From Granulicella arctica (lineage in GTDB: Bacteria > Acidobacteriota > Terriglobia > Terriglobales > Acidobacteriaceae), in NCBI RefSeq assembly GCF_013410065.1, contig NZ_JACCCW010000002.1:1853518-1917517 (forward strand): 64,000 nucleotides of DNA, written 5' to 3'. Positions 49,546 through 58,684 of the stretch are shown here, piece after piece. Every line of letters begins with the position of its first letter. Position 1 is the stretch's first letter. The translations under genes and the position numbers were made by a program. A model generated the notes under the pieces. It made no database searches. It worked only from the letters and a program-made list of their open reading frames with translations, and had not been told where the DNA came from.

Positions 49546-50634
49546 ATGCTATACACACGTATGTCCCCCTCAGGCCGTCTCCCAGCTCTCCGCGTCCTTA
49601 CGCTGCTCGCCTTGGTAGCCCCTCTGGGGGCCAACTCAGTAGCCCAAACCACCCAGACCCTCCTCGCCACCCCCTCCACCGTCGCCTGGGGCTATTACTG
49701 GGCCAAAGCGAAGCCTGCCCTCACCGTTCACTCCGGCGACACCGTCGTCATCCAAACCCTCTCCACCTGTGGACCACCCGAGCGCCTCGAAGCCCTCGGC
49801 GTCAAGGCCGCCGACATCCCCGCCTACACCGGAGAAATCTACGCCAAGGTCCCCAAAGAGGACCGCGGCCCCGGCGGCCACATCCTCACTGGACCCATCG
49901 CCATCGCCGAAGCGGAACCCGGCGACATCCTCGAGGTCCGCATCCAGAAGATTCAGATCGACGTCCCCTTCGCCTGCAACTCCTTCGGTCCCGGTCGCGG
50001 CTTCCTCCCCAATGACTTCCCCTATGGCCGCACCAAGATCATTCCGCTCGACCGCACCGCCATGACCGGAGACTTCGCTCCCGGCATCACCCTCCCCCTC
50101 CATCCCTTCTTCGGCAGCATGGGCATCGCCCCGCCGGAAGGCGCAGGCCGTTACAACTCCGCTCCGCCCTGGATGCACGCCGGCAACATGGACAACAAGG
50201 AGCTCGTCGCCGGAACAACGCTCTTCCTCCCCGTCCACGCCCCCGGAGCCCTCTTCGAAGCTGGCGACGGACACGCCGGTCAGGGTAACGGCGAGGTCGA
50301 CATCACCGCCCTCGAAACCTACCTCACCGGCACCTTCCAGTTCATCGTCCACAAAGGCTCGCTCTCCGATCCCCACCGGCTCCTCTGGCCCCGCGCCGAA
50401 ACCCCCACCCAGTACATTGCCATGGGCTTCGACGAAGACCTGAAGCTCGCCACCGAGATGGCCGTCCACAACATGATCACGTTCCTCTCCGAGCAGAACC
50501 CCGACCACCCGCACCTCTCTCGCGAGGACGCCTACTCCCTCATCTCCGTCGCCTGCGACGTCGACATCACACAACTCGTCGACACCAAAAGCGGCGTTCA
50601 TGTCATGTGCCCGAAAAATATCTTTTCAAAATGA
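49546..50634 (+). CDS. Exported acetamidase/formamidase family protein
   Basis: This protein of about 362 residues has a signal peptide (LPALRVLTLLALVAPLGANSVAQ) and a single acetamidase/formamidase domain. Family landmarks are TVAWGYYWAKAKPALTVHSGD, GHILTGPIAIAEAEPGDILEV, FGSMGIAPP, HAGNMDNKELVAGTTLFLPV, DGHAGQGNGEVDITALE and the C-terminal LISVACDVDITQLVD. Members hydrolyse short amides to ammonia and an acid, and export suggests a periplasmic substrate. ATG 49546 or 49561 are equally possible starts. It is divergent from the decarboxylase gene and on the opposite strand to the dcw genes around it. Confidence 0.9.
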   Translation: MLYTRMSPSGRLPALRVLTLLALVAPLGANSVAQTTQTLLATPSTVAWGYYWAKAKPALTVHSGDTVVIQTLSTCGPPERLEALGVKAADIPAYTGEIYAKVPKEDRGPGGHILTGPIAIAEAEPGDILEVRIQKIQIDVPFACNSFGPGRGFLPNDFPYGRTKIIPLDRTAMTGDFAPGITLPLHPFFGSMGIAPPEGAGRYNSAPPWMHAGNMDNKELVAGTTLFLPVHAPGALFEAGDGHAGQGNGEVDITALETYLTGTFQFIVHKGSLSDPHRLLWPRAETPTQYIAMGFDEDLKLATEMAVHNMITFLSEQNPDHPHLSREDAYSLISVACDVDITQLVDTKSGVHVMCPKNIFSK

Positions 50635-50831
50635 TGCAACCCCGCCAATACAACCTCTAATTGCATCCAACCCAACATAAGCAACAATCCGAAGACACCT
50701 GTGTCTAATCAATTGGAAGCCAGCTCCGGAGCCGTCAGCCAGGCTGGAGATGAGGTCCAGGCCATTCGCGCAACCCGTCGCACCAAAGCAGCACCGGGCA
50801 AGCGAAGAATAGGCAGGACAAAGGTACGAGC

Positions 50832-51719
50832 ATGAACATCCCACGGACAATCAAACAAACGCTTGGTGCCGCTCTCTTGGCCGGCGCACTGATGATCTCT
50901 CCTACAGCCGCAAACGCAGCCGTCTTCGTCTCGGTAGGCATCGCTCCCCCCGCTATTCCCGTCTACGCCCAGCCTATCTGCCCCGGCGACGGTTACATCT
51001 GGACCCCCGGCTACTGGGCCTGGAACGGCGAAGGCTACGTCTGGGTAGACGGCGCATGGGTCTTCGCGCCCTACACCGGAGCTCTCTGGACCCCCGGATA
51101 CTGGGGTTGGGGTGGTGGTGGCTACTTCTGGCACGCCGGATACTGGGGTCGCAGCATCGGCTACTATGGTGGCATCAACTACGGCTTCGGCTACTTCGGC
51201 ACCGGCTTCTACGGCGGATACTGGGGCGGCGGCCACTTCTTCTATAACCGCGCCTACGGCCACTTTGGCCCCGGCTTCCACGGCGGCTTCTACAACCGCC
51301 CCGTAGCCGGATTCCGAGACGGCCGCCCCGGCGGAGCAAGCTTCACCAACCGCCCCGGCAACATCGCCGGCGACCACGGCTCCGCCCTGCGTGGCGGCAG
51401 CAGCTTCACCAACCGCGGAGGCTTTAATAGCACAAACCGTGGCAGCTTCAACAATGCCAACCGCGGTGGTTTCAACGAAGCCAATCGCGGCAGCTTCAAC
51501 AACGCAGGCCGTGGCGGCTTCAATGAAGCCAATCGCGGCCAGGCAGCAAGCCGTCAGAACTTCGCCGCTACCCCGCGCGGTGGCTTCAACGGCGGAGGAG
51601 CCCGGCCAAGTGCAGGCGCAGCTCGCCCAGCCGGCGGTGGTGGTGGCTTCCACGGCGGTGGAGGCGGCGGAGGCTTCCATGGTGGCGGTGGCGGATCGCA
51701 CGGCGGCGGTCACCGCTAA
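50832..51719 (+). CDS. Secreted WxxGxW-repeat, Gly/Asn-rich protein
   Basis: A 295-residue exported protein. The signal peptide ends near AANA (residue 29). Four WxxGxW units follow at residues 57-62 (WTPGYW), 71-76 (WVDGAW), 86-91 (WTPGYW) and 100-105 (WHAGYW). Next come Gly/Tyr-rich sequence, then six eight-residue repeats of the form RGGFNEAN (about 187-234), and a Gly/His-rich tail (FHGGGGGGGF, SHGGGHR). Proteins of this kind are envelope or secreted proteins of unknown function; the His/Gly end could bind metal. Codon use is fully GC-rich, so it is native. A strong terminator follows. Function is not known. Confidence 0.82.
   Translation: MNIPRTIKQTLGAALLAGALMISPTAANAAVFVSVGIAPPAIPVYAQPICPGDGYIWTPGYWAWNGEGYVWVDGAWVFAPYTGALWTPGYWGWGGGGYFWHAGYWGRSIGYYGGINYGFGYFGTGFYGGYWGGGHFFYNRAYGHFGPGFHGGFYNRPVAGFRDGRPGGASFTNRPGNIAGDHGSALRGGSSFTNRGGFNSTNRGSFNNANRGGFNEANRGSFNNAGRGGFNEANRGQAASRQNFAATPRGGFNGGGARPSAGAARPAGGGGGFHGGGGGGGFHGGGGGSHGGGHR
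51390..51533 (+). repeat. 24-bp coding tandem repeat, six units
   Basis: Six consecutive 24-base units, each encoding R-G-x-x-x-F-x-N-like octapeptides, for example RGSFNNAN and RGGFNEAN. Units differ mainly at third positions, so the array is old or constrained at protein level. Copy number may vary between strains. Confidence 0.7.
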
Positions 51720-51741
51720 ACCAGAACTCCGTTCCATCAAA

Positions 51742-51769
51742 AAGGGCCGAGGCAACCACCTCGGCCCTT
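51742..51769. terminator. Bidirectional terminator between WxxGxW gene and murG
   Basis: AAGGGCCGAGG (51742-51752) pairs perfectly with CCTCGGCCCTT (51759-51769) around a six-base loop. It lies 22 bases past the plus-strand stop and 20 before the murG stop on the minus strand; the A/T-flanked arms suit termination in both directions. Confidence 0.8.
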
Positions 51770-51789
51770 CCTATTTCCCTCCGAACGAA

Positions 51790-52878
51790 TCAATCTCCCG
51801 CAAGCCGCAATACCATCCCCGCAATCTTCTCCAGCGCCCCCGGCTTCGCCATCGATCTAGCCCGCTCCGCCATGACAGCCCGTCGCGGCCCATCCTTCAG
51901 CAACCCCACCAGCGCATTCCGCAATGACTCCGGCGTCACATCCTTCTGCAACAGCATGACCGTCGCGCCAGCCTCAGCAAGCACCTCAGCATTCTTCCGC
52001 TGATGATCGTCCGCCGCAGTTGGAAGAGGCACCAGCACCGAAGGCTTACCCGCCGCGCACAGCTCCGCAATCGTGCTGCCAGCCCGCGCCAGCACCAGAT
52101 CCGCCGCCGCATACTGCGCAGGCATGTCGGTCAAAAACGCCTCCACCGACCAACGCGCCGCATCCGCTCCACTCGCCGCAAACGCAGCCCGCGTCTCCTC
52201 CAGCCGCCGCGCTCCAGCCTGATGCACGATCGTCAACCCAGGCACCTCGTCCAGCAACTGCGCCACAATCTGCGGCATCACCTCATTGAAGATCAGCGCC
52301 CCATTGCTCCCTGCCGTAATCAGCAAACGCGGTGCCGCTCCAACCGGCCGCGGTGGCAGAGCAAAGATCTCCGGCCGCACCGGTACACCCGTCACCTCGG
52401 CATTGTGAAAGTACCGCGTAGTCTGCGCAAAGTTCACCGCCGCCGCACTTACCCGCTTACCCACCAGCCGATTCGTCAACCCCGGCACGGCATTCGGCTC
52501 ATACGCCAACGTAGGCACACGAAGCAGCACCGCCGCTATCATCCCCGGCCCCGAAGCATACCCGCCCACGCCAACCACCACCTGCGGCTTGAACGCACGC
52601 ACCAGCCGCACGCAATGCAGCACCCCCAGCGGCAGGTCCGCCATCGTCCGCAGCCGCGTCATCAGGCTCACATTCTTCAACTGCCCCGACCTCACCAGCT
52701 CCAGCGCAAAACCCGCCTCCGGAACCAGCTTCGTCTCGATCCCCCGCGCCGTCCCCACAAAGCGCACCTCGGCCCCATGCCTGTCGCGCAACTCCCGCCC
52801 AATCGCCAGCGCCGGGATCACATGTCCACCCGTGCCCCCACCCGCAATCAGAACCCGCAACGTCTCTTCGTGTGCCAA
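51790..52878 (-). CDS. murG: UDP-GlcNAc transferase MurG
   Basis: MurG transfers GlcNAc onto lipid I to give lipid II on the inner face of the membrane. The 362 residues form the GT-B fold. The first glycine loop is LIAGGGTGGHVIPALAIG, the second VVVGVGGYASGPGMIAA, and the third LLITAGSNGALIFNEVMP (SNGA where SQGA is more usual). The donor site includes LVLARAGSTIAELCAAGKPSVLVPLP. The gene begins directly at the end of ftsW, with no gap. Confidence 0.97.
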   Translation of the reverse strand: MAHEETLRVLIAGGGTGGHVIPALAIGRELRDRHGAEVRFVGTARGIETKLVPEAGFALELVRSGQLKNVSLMTRLRTMADLPLGVLHCVRLVRAFKPQVVVGVGGYASGPGMIAAVLLRVPTLAYEPNAVPGLTNRLVGKRVSAAAVNFAQTTRYFHNAEVTGVPVRPEIFALPPRPVGAAPRLLITAGSNGALIFNEVMPQIVAQLLDEVPGLTIVHQAGARRLEETRAAFAASGADAARWSVEAFLTDMPAQYAAADLVLARAGSTIAELCAAGKPSVLVPLPTAADDHQRKNAEVLAEAGATVMLLQKDVTPESLRNALVGLLKDGPRRAVMAERARSMAKPGALEKIAGMVLRLAGD

Positions 52879-53970
52879 CTAATCGATCTCACGCGTGATA
52901 TTCAACAACACACCCATACACGCCAGCGTAATAAACACCGATGTCCCGCCATCGGAGATAAACGGCAGCGTAATCCCCTTCGTCGGCAACAGCGCCAACA
53001 CCACGCTCATGTTGAAGAACGCCTGGATCAGCACCGCCGTCGTAATGCCGAACGCCAGAAACCGTGCAAACGGATCCGTCGATAAGAACGCAGCCCGCAA
53101 CCCGCGATACCCAAGCACCACAAAGAGTCCGACGACCAGCACCGCTCCAATCAGCCCAAGCTCCTCGCACACATTCGCAAAGATAAAATCCGTATGCGGC
53201 TCCGGCAGATAGAACAGCTTCTGGCGCCCCTCCATCAGCCCAAGTCCATGAAACCCACCCGTCCCCACCGCAATCAACGATTGCAGAATGTGGAACCCAG
53301 TCCCACGCGGATCGGCCTCCGGATCGACAAACGCCAGCATGCGCGCCCGTCGCCAGGCCACATGAAACAGCATGAAATAAAGCACCGGCGCAGCCACCAC
53401 CGCACCCAGCGCGAAGTAGCGCGTCTGCGCCCCCGCCAGATACAACATCAGCGCCATCACCGCACCGCACACCATCGCCGTGCCCAGATCCGGCTCCTTC
53501 AGGATCAGCGCAATAAAGAACAGCGGCAGAGCGACCGCCCGCAGAATCGTCCCCTTCCAGTCGTCCATCTGATGAATCCGCGACTGGAGGAAATAAGCCA
53601 GAAACAGCACAATCACCGGCTTCGCAAGCTCCGAGGGCTGCAACGTCACGCCCGCCATGCGAATCCATCGATGCGCTCCATTCATGCCGCCCATCGCAAA
53701 TACGCCGAGCAGCAACAGCGTCGTCATCGCCACCGCCGGAAACACCACACGAGGGTTGTTGAACTTCCGGTAGTCCACCTGCATCAACCCGGTCATCGCA
53801 AGCAGGCCCATCACAGCCCAGATCGCCTGCCAGATGACAAACTTATACGGCGAGCCGTACTTCGCCTGCGCCATCACCGCCGACGAGGAGAACACCATCA
53901 CCAGCCCGAACAGCACCAGCAACAGCACCACTCCGAACAGCCATTTGTCGACGCCGACCCGCTTCGCCAT
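52879..53970 (-). CDS. ftsW: Lipid II polymerase FtsW
   Basis: FtsW is a SEDS-family peptidoglycan glycosyltransferase that works with FtsI at the septum. The protein, 363 residues, has about ten spans. The motifs SSAVMAQAKYGSPY, the catalytic-region LQPSELAKPVIVLFLAYFL, KEPDLGTAMV and the C-terminal LPTKGITLPFISDGGTSVF are standard. It lies between murD and murG with short spacing. Confidence 0.96.
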   Translation of the reverse strand: MAKRVGVDKWLFGVVLLLVLFGLVMVFSSSAVMAQAKYGSPYKFVIWQAIWAVMGLLAMTGLMQVDYRKFNNPRVVFPAVAMTTLLLLGVFAMGGMNGAHRWIRMAGVTLQPSELAKPVIVLFLAYFLQSRIHQMDDWKGTILRAVALPLFFIALILKEPDLGTAMVCGAVMALMLYLAGAQTRYFALGAVVAAPVLYFMLFHVAWRRARMLAFVDPEADPRGTGFHILQSLIAVGTGGFHGLGLMEGRQKLFYLPEPHTDFIFANVCEELGLIGAVLVVGLFVVLGYRGLRAAFLSTDPFARFLAFGITTAVLIQAFFNMSVVLALLPTKGITLPFISDGGTSVFITLACMGVLLNITREID

Positions 53971-53983
53971 CTACATCACTTCC

Positions 53984-55342
53984 TTACGTACGCCGTGCCT
54001 CGACCAGCTCGCGAAAGACCCGGCCTCGATGTTCATAATTTTCAAACTGATCGTAGCTCGAGCACGCCGGAGCCAGCAGCACCACGTCTCCCGGAGCAGC
54101 AGCCTTCGCCGCCTCCGCAACGGCCACCTCCATCGTGCCCGCCTCCACCATCTTCACCACTCCCTGCAACTGACGCTCAATCTTTTCCGCCGCCGAACCA
54201 ATCGTATAAACAGCCTTCACCCGCTCACGCAGCAGCGGAGCCAGCAAACTGTAGTCCGAATCCTTATCCTTGCCCCCAAGAATCAAATGCACTCCACCCG
54301 CAAACGACGCCACCGCCTTCATCGTCGCATCGACATTCGTCGCCTTCGAATCGTTGTAGAACGCCACGCCATCCACATCCGCCACAAACTCCAGCCGATG
54401 CTCCACCGCCCTGAAACTCGCCACCGACGCGCGAATACTCTCCGCCGCAACACCCGCGATTCGCGCCATACACACCGCCGCCAAAACATTCTCGACGTTA
54501 TGCGCGCCCTTCAGCGCAATCTCGCTCACCGGCATCACCGGCTCCGTCATCCCACCCTCCTTCGCCACCCAAGCAACCACGCCATCCCGTACAAACGCGC
54601 CCTGCCGCACCACCTTCGTCCCACTAAACCAGAACACCTGCGACTTCACCTTACTCGCGCACATCTGCACCACGCGATCATCCGCGTTCAACACCAGCGC
54701 ATCCTCCGCCGTCTGCCGCGCAAAGATCTTCTCCTTCGCCGCCACATAGTTCTCGAAGCTCCCATGCCGATCCAGATGATCCGGCGTCAAATTCAAAATC
54801 GCCGCAATCTGCGGATGAAACTCCACCACCGTCTCCAACTGAAAGCTCGACACCTCGAGCACATTCACCGTCTCTGCCTTACTCTCCGCAATCAGCTCGA
54901 TCACCGGCAGCCCGATATTCCCACCCACCTGCGTCGGCAACCCGGCATCGCTCAAGATCTTTCCCACCAGCGAGGTCGTCGTCGTCTTTCCATTCGATCC
55001 CGTAATCGCCACCACCTTACCCTGCAAGTACCGGCTCGCCAGCTCCAGCTCTCCAATCACCGGCATCCCATACGCCATCACCTGCTTCACCTCAGGCGTA
55101 TCCAGCGGCACCCCCGGCGACGCCACAATCAGATCCTGTCTCCTGAAGGTGAGCAACCCATGCCCACCCGCCTCGACCATAATCCCCGCCTCCAGCAGCG
55201 CCGGAATCTCTCCCGCCAACGCCGCCGAGCTACGCGCATCACTCACCGTCACCCGCGCCCCCTGCCCACGCAGAAATAGCGCCGCCGCCAAACCCGACTT
55301 CCCCAACCCAACCACCAAAACCCGCTTGTCTTTCAGCTCCAT
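53984..55342 (-). CDS. murD: UDP-MurNAc-L-alanine-D-glutamate ligase MurD
   Basis: MurD adds D-glutamate to UDP-MurNAc-L-Ala. The 452 residues contain the N-terminal Rossmann-like domain (VLVVGLGKSGLAAALFLRGQ), the ATP site (AITGSNGKTTTTSLVG), middle-domain VSSFQLETVVEF and LNLTPDHLDRHGSFENYVAAK, and the C-terminal FYNDSKATNVDATMKAV and LLAPACSSYDQFENYEHRG. These are diagnostic for MurD. It is 13 bases before ftsW and 34 bases after mraY. Confidence 0.97.
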   Translation of the reverse strand: MELKDKRVLVVGLGKSGLAAALFLRGQGARVTVSDARSSAALAGEIPALLEAGIMVEAGGHGLLTFRRQDLIVASPGVPLDTPEVKQVMAYGMPVIGELELASRYLQGKVVAITGSNGKTTTTSLVGKILSDAGLPTQVGGNIGLPVIELIAESKAETVNVLEVSSFQLETVVEFHPQIAAILNLTPDHLDRHGSFENYVAAKEKIFARQTAEDALVLNADDRVVQMCASKVKSQVFWFSGTKVVRQGAFVRDGVVAWVAKEGGMTEPVMPVSEIALKGAHNVENVLAAVCMARIAGVAAESIRASVASFRAVEHRLEFVADVDGVAFYNDSKATNVDATMKAVASFAGGVHLILGGKDKDSDYSLLAPLLRERVKAVYTIGSAAEKIERQLQGVVKMVEAGTMEVAVAEAAKAAAPGDVVLLAPACSSYDQFENYEHRGRVFRELVEARRT

Positions 55343-55376
55343 CGATACACCCTCGAAAACTTTTACTTATCTTCCC

Positions 55377-56513
55377 TTACCGCAGTTTCAATGTTGTCAA
55401 CGCCAGCAAAGCAAACACCAGCGCCAGAATCCAGAACCGCGCAATCACCTTCGACTCCGACCATCCCCCCAACTCAAAATGATGATGCAGAGGAGCCATC
55501 CGAAAGATACGCTTCTTATTCCGCAGCTTGTAACTCCCCACCTGCAACATCACGCTCACCGCCTCCAGGATGAACACGCCCCCAATAAACGGCAGCAGCA
55601 GCTCCTGCTTGATGATGACCGCCACCGTCCCAATCGCACCGCCCAAAGCAAGGCTCCCGACATCCCCCATAAAGACCTCAGCCGGATGAGCGTTATACCA
55701 AAGGAACCCGATGCTCGCCCCCACCATCGACCCGCAGAAGATCGTCAGCTCGCTCACCATCGGCATTCGCTGCAGCTCGAGATAGTCCGAGAACACCACA
55801 TGCCCACTCACATACGTCAGCACCGTCAGCGCTCCAGCCGCAATAATCGTGCAGCCAATCGCCAACCCATCCAATCCATCCGTAAGGTTCACGGCGTTAC
55901 TCGAAAATGTAACCACAAGCATTACAAATAGGGCGAACGGCAGAAACGCCAGCCAATGCATGTGCGGGATATGCCCCATCCAACCCCACACCAGGTCCGG
56001 CCGAAACCGCTTCGCGAACGGCACCACCAGCCGCGTCGAATAGCCGCCCCGCATATCCATCACAACCAGCGCCGCCGCGATACAAGCACTCGCCAAAAAC
56101 TGGAGCACCAGCTTCCCGCGAGCCGAAAGCCCCTTGCTCTGTCGCCGCACCGTCTTGATGTAATCGTCCGTAAAACCAATCGCCCCAAACGCCGTCGTCG
56201 AAAACACGACGAGCCAGACAAACGGATTCGACAGATCCGACCACAACAACGTCGGTATCAGGATCGAGATGCAGATCAGAATGCCGCCCATCGTCGGCGT
56301 CCCACCCTTCTTCAGGTGAGACTGCGGCCCATCCTCACGAACGTACTGACCGATCTGAAACTCCCGCAGCCGCTCAATCACAAACGGCCCGATCAGCAAC
56401 CCGATCAGCAGCGCCGTCAAGCTCGCAAACACCGTCCGAAACGTCAGGTAGTGGAAGATGCGAAACAGTCGAAAGTAAGGAAACAGCTTCTGGTACAGCA
56501 GCCAATAGAGCAA
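55377..56513 (-). CDS. mraY: Phospho-MurNAc-pentapeptide transferase MraY
   Basis: MraY links phospho-MurNAc-pentapeptide to undecaprenyl phosphate, making lipid I. The 378 residues form about ten spans. The catalytic aspartates are seen in FTDDYIKTVRRQSKGL and NLTDGLDGLAIGC, PTMGGILI is the conserved early motif, and the cytoplasmic MAPLHHHFELGGWSESKV near the C terminus is diagnostic. Upstream on the same strand a 121-base gap separates it from the Lys/Ala-rich protein gene, so it may have its own promoter. Confidence 0.97.
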   Translation of the reverse strand: MLYWLLYQKLFPYFRLFRIFHYLTFRTVFASLTALLIGLLIGPFVIERLREFQIGQYVREDGPQSHLKKGGTPTMGGILICISILIPTLLWSDLSNPFVWLVVFSTTAFGAIGFTDDYIKTVRRQSKGLSARGKLVLQFLASACIAAALVVMDMRGGYSTRLVVPFAKRFRPDLVWGWMGHIPHMHWLAFLPFALFVMLVVTFSSNAVNLTDGLDGLAIGCTIIAAGALTVLTYVSGHVVFSDYLELQRMPMVSELTIFCGSMVGASIGFLWYNAHPAEVFMGDVGSLALGGAIGTVAVIIKQELLLPFIGGVFILEAVSVMLQVGSYKLRNKKRIFRMAPLHHHFELGGWSESKVIARFWILALVFALLALTTLKLR

Positions 56514-56634
56514 ACGATCTCCGCCTTATCACCCGCAGCTTCTTGCAACACACCACAGGGGTCAGCGCTATCTTAACAGCCGAAACGCCTGCTTCGCCCG
56601 CTATTCTCTCCACCGGAACCACGCCGCATCCCGG

Positions 56635-57255
56635 CTACAGCCCATTCTCCAGCGCAAAGCACAGCGCATCCGCCGCCATCACCAGCTCGAACGCCAGATG
56701 AGGATCATGATCCGCCTCCTCCGCCTGCCGCACCAGCTCCTCAGCCACCGGATGCAGATCCGGCCCCTTGCCGCGCTTTCCACCTTCAACGCGCTTCAGC
56801 CGCTCGTTCGTCTCCGCCATAAAGCCCTCAAGCCACGGCCCCTCCGGCGGTGCCACCTTCTGCCGATGCTTGTGCCGAGCCGCATACAACCCCGCCATGG
56901 CCAGATGCTCCGCAGCCCGCAGCAGGCCAATCGCCTTCAGGATCGCCTCCTCACCACCCTCGCCCTCCACCGCATGCTCGTACAGCTTGACGCCCCGGTG
57001 CAGCAAGTCCCGCAGATCCTCGCCCGTCCCCTTCTCCATCAGCGAGATCACCACCGACGCCCGCTGCATATGATGAAACGCCGTCCGGAACCCTCCCTGC
57101 GATCCCTCCCGCTTCACGCCAGCCGTCTTCTCAGCAGCATGCTTAGCAGCCTTCTTCGCATGTTTCTTCGCCGCCTTCTTCGCATGCTTCACCAGCGCGC
57201 CCACGCTCTTGACCGCCACTTCCTTCTTGCCGCTCTTCACCAGATCCTTTGCCAT
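56635..57255 (-). CDS. Lys/Ala-rich protein in dcw cluster, histone-H1-like N terminus
   Basis: This protein of 206 residues is not recognised as a known family. The first 50 residues are strongly basic and repetitive (VKHAKKAAKKHAKKAAKHAA), resembling the tails of bacterial histone H1-like proteins. From about residue 55 a helical, more acidic domain follows (FHHMQRASVVISLMEKG, LRAAEHLAMAGLYAARH, AFELVMAADALCFALENGL). ATG 57255 has AAGGA close upstream and is preferred over a start at 57285. It lies between murF and mraY on the same strand, a place where no standard dcw gene belongs. DNA binding is suggested only by the basic repeats. Confidence 0.75.
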   Translation of the reverse strand: MAKDLVKSGKKEVAVKSVGALVKHAKKAAKKHAKKAAKHAAEKTAGVKREGSQGGFRTAFHHMQRASVVISLMEKGTGEDLRDLLHRGVKLYEHAVEGEGGEEAILKAIGLLRAAEHLAMAGLYAARHKHRQKVAPPEGPWLEGFMAETNERLKRVEGGKRGKGPDLHPVAEELVRQAEEADHDPHLAFELVMAADALCFALENGL

Positions 57256-57301
57256 AAGTCCTTGGATGCCTCCAGCATCGTTCACGTCAGCTCAACTCAA
57301 T

Positions 57302-58684
57302 TCATTGCACCAGGCCACTCAAAGCCCGTTCCAGCCGGACCCCACGCGACCCCTTCAACAAAACCGCATCTCCCGGCAGCAGACTCTCTCGCATCCACGC
57401 ACCCGCATCCTCCGGTGCCGCAAAAAATATCGCCTCGCCCCCGTCCTCGCGCGCCGCGTTAACCAACGACTCCGCCACCCCACGCACCCCAACCACAACC
57501 GTCACCCCACGTTCCGCCATCCGCCGCCCGCACGCCGCATGTAACGCCGCAGCCTCCGAACCCAGCTCCAACATCTCGCCCGCAATCACAATATGCCGCT
57601 CTGCCGGCATCGCCAGCAGCGCATCCACCATCGCATCCAGTGCCTTTGGATTCGAGTTATAGCAATCGTTGATCAGCGTCGCCCCACGCCACGCAATCAC
57701 CTCGCCGCGCTTGTCCCCCGCCGTCAACTCTCCCAGCGCCGCACTGCACTCCCCCAACGCAATCCCACTCTGTAACCCCACCGCAATCGCCGCCAGAGCG
57801 TTATAAACGTTATGCCGCCCCAACAAACGCAACTGCACACTCGCACGCTCCCCCCGAGCCTCAACCGTAAACAGAGTCCCCTCCGCGCCGAGCTCGCTCA
57901 CATGCACCGCTCTCACCGCAGCCCCCTCACCCATGCCAAAGAAGACCGCACGCTCACCCATCCCACGACCGAAGCTCGCAACATAAGCATCATCGAAGTT
58001 CAGCACCGCAACCCCATCCTCCGGCAGCGCCGCGACCAGCTCATACTTCGCCGCCGCAATCCCCGCAATCCCGTCTGGAAAATGCTCCAGGTGCACCGCC
58101 GCCACATTGCTCACCACCGCCCAATTCGGCTCCGCAATCTTCGCCAAGGCCGCGATCTCCCCCGCATGGTTCATCCCCATCTCGATCACCGCAACCTTAT
58201 GCTCCGGCTCCAGCCTCAGCAACTGCAACGGCACCCCAAACCCATTGTTCAGATTCCCCTGCGACTTCAGCACCCGAAATCGCGACGCCAACACCTGCGC
58301 CACCGCCTCCTTCGTCGTCGTCTTCCCCGCCGAACCCGTCACCCCAATCACCCGCCCACCCCAGGCCCGCCGCACTGCATGCGCCAGCTTCTGTAACGAG
58401 TGCAGCACCCCATCCGTATCTCCATCCGGAACCCGCAACAGCTTACCCACGTCCACCCCCGCAGGCTCCAGCCACCGCATACTCACCACCGCCGCTACCG
58501 CCCCATTCGCCAGCGCAGCCTCTACAAAATCATGCCCGTCCAGCCGTTCGCCCTTCACCGCAAAGTAAAGCTCCCCCGCGCCAATCGTCCGCGAGTCGAT
58601 CGAATACCCCACCGCCTCCGACCCCGTCGCGAAGTCTCCTTCGGCATGAATAAAATCTGCGATCTGTCCGAGCGTCAGCTTCAC
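57302..58684 (-). CDS. murF: UDP-MurNAc-tripeptide-D-Ala-D-Ala ligase MurF
   Basis: MurF adds D-Ala-D-Ala to complete the UDP-MurNAc-pentapeptide. The 460 residues show SIDSRTIGAGELYFAVKGERLDGHDF, the ATP site GVTGSAGKTTTKEAVAQVL, LNNGFGVPLQLLRL, EMGMNHAGEIAALAKI and the C-terminal INDCYNSNPKALDAMVDAL, all characteristic of MurF. It overlaps murE by four bases. Confidence 0.97.
   Translation of the reverse strand: MKLTLGQIADFIHAEGDFATGSEAVGYSIDSRTIGAGELYFAVKGERLDGHDFVEAALANGAVAAVVSMRWLEPAGVDVGKLLRVPDGDTDGVLHSLQKLAHAVRRAWGGRVIGVTGSAGKTTTKEAVAQVLASRFRVLKSQGNLNNGFGVPLQLLRLEPEHKVAVIEMGMNHAGEIAALAKIAEPNWAVVSNVAAVHLEHFPDGIAGIAAAKYELVAALPEDGVAVLNFDDAYVASFGRGMGERAVFFGMGEGAAVRAVHVSELGAEGTLFTVEARGERASVQLRLLGRHNVYNALAAIAVGLQSGIALGECSAALGELTAGDKRGEVIAWRGATLINDCYNSNPKALDAMVDALLAMPAERHIVIAGEMLELGSEAAALHAACGRRMAERGVTVVVGVRGVAESLVNAAREDGGEAIFFAAPEDAGAWMRESLLPGDAVLLKGSRGVRLERALSGLVQ

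Noticed and set aside
51390..51533. CRISPR-like array
   Set aside because: The 24-bp units are contiguous, in frame and lack spacers; they encode an octapeptide repeat.
53834..55279. Plus-strand open frame of 481 codons over murD
   Set aside because: Shadow of murD; extremely Arg/His-rich and without recognisable motifs.
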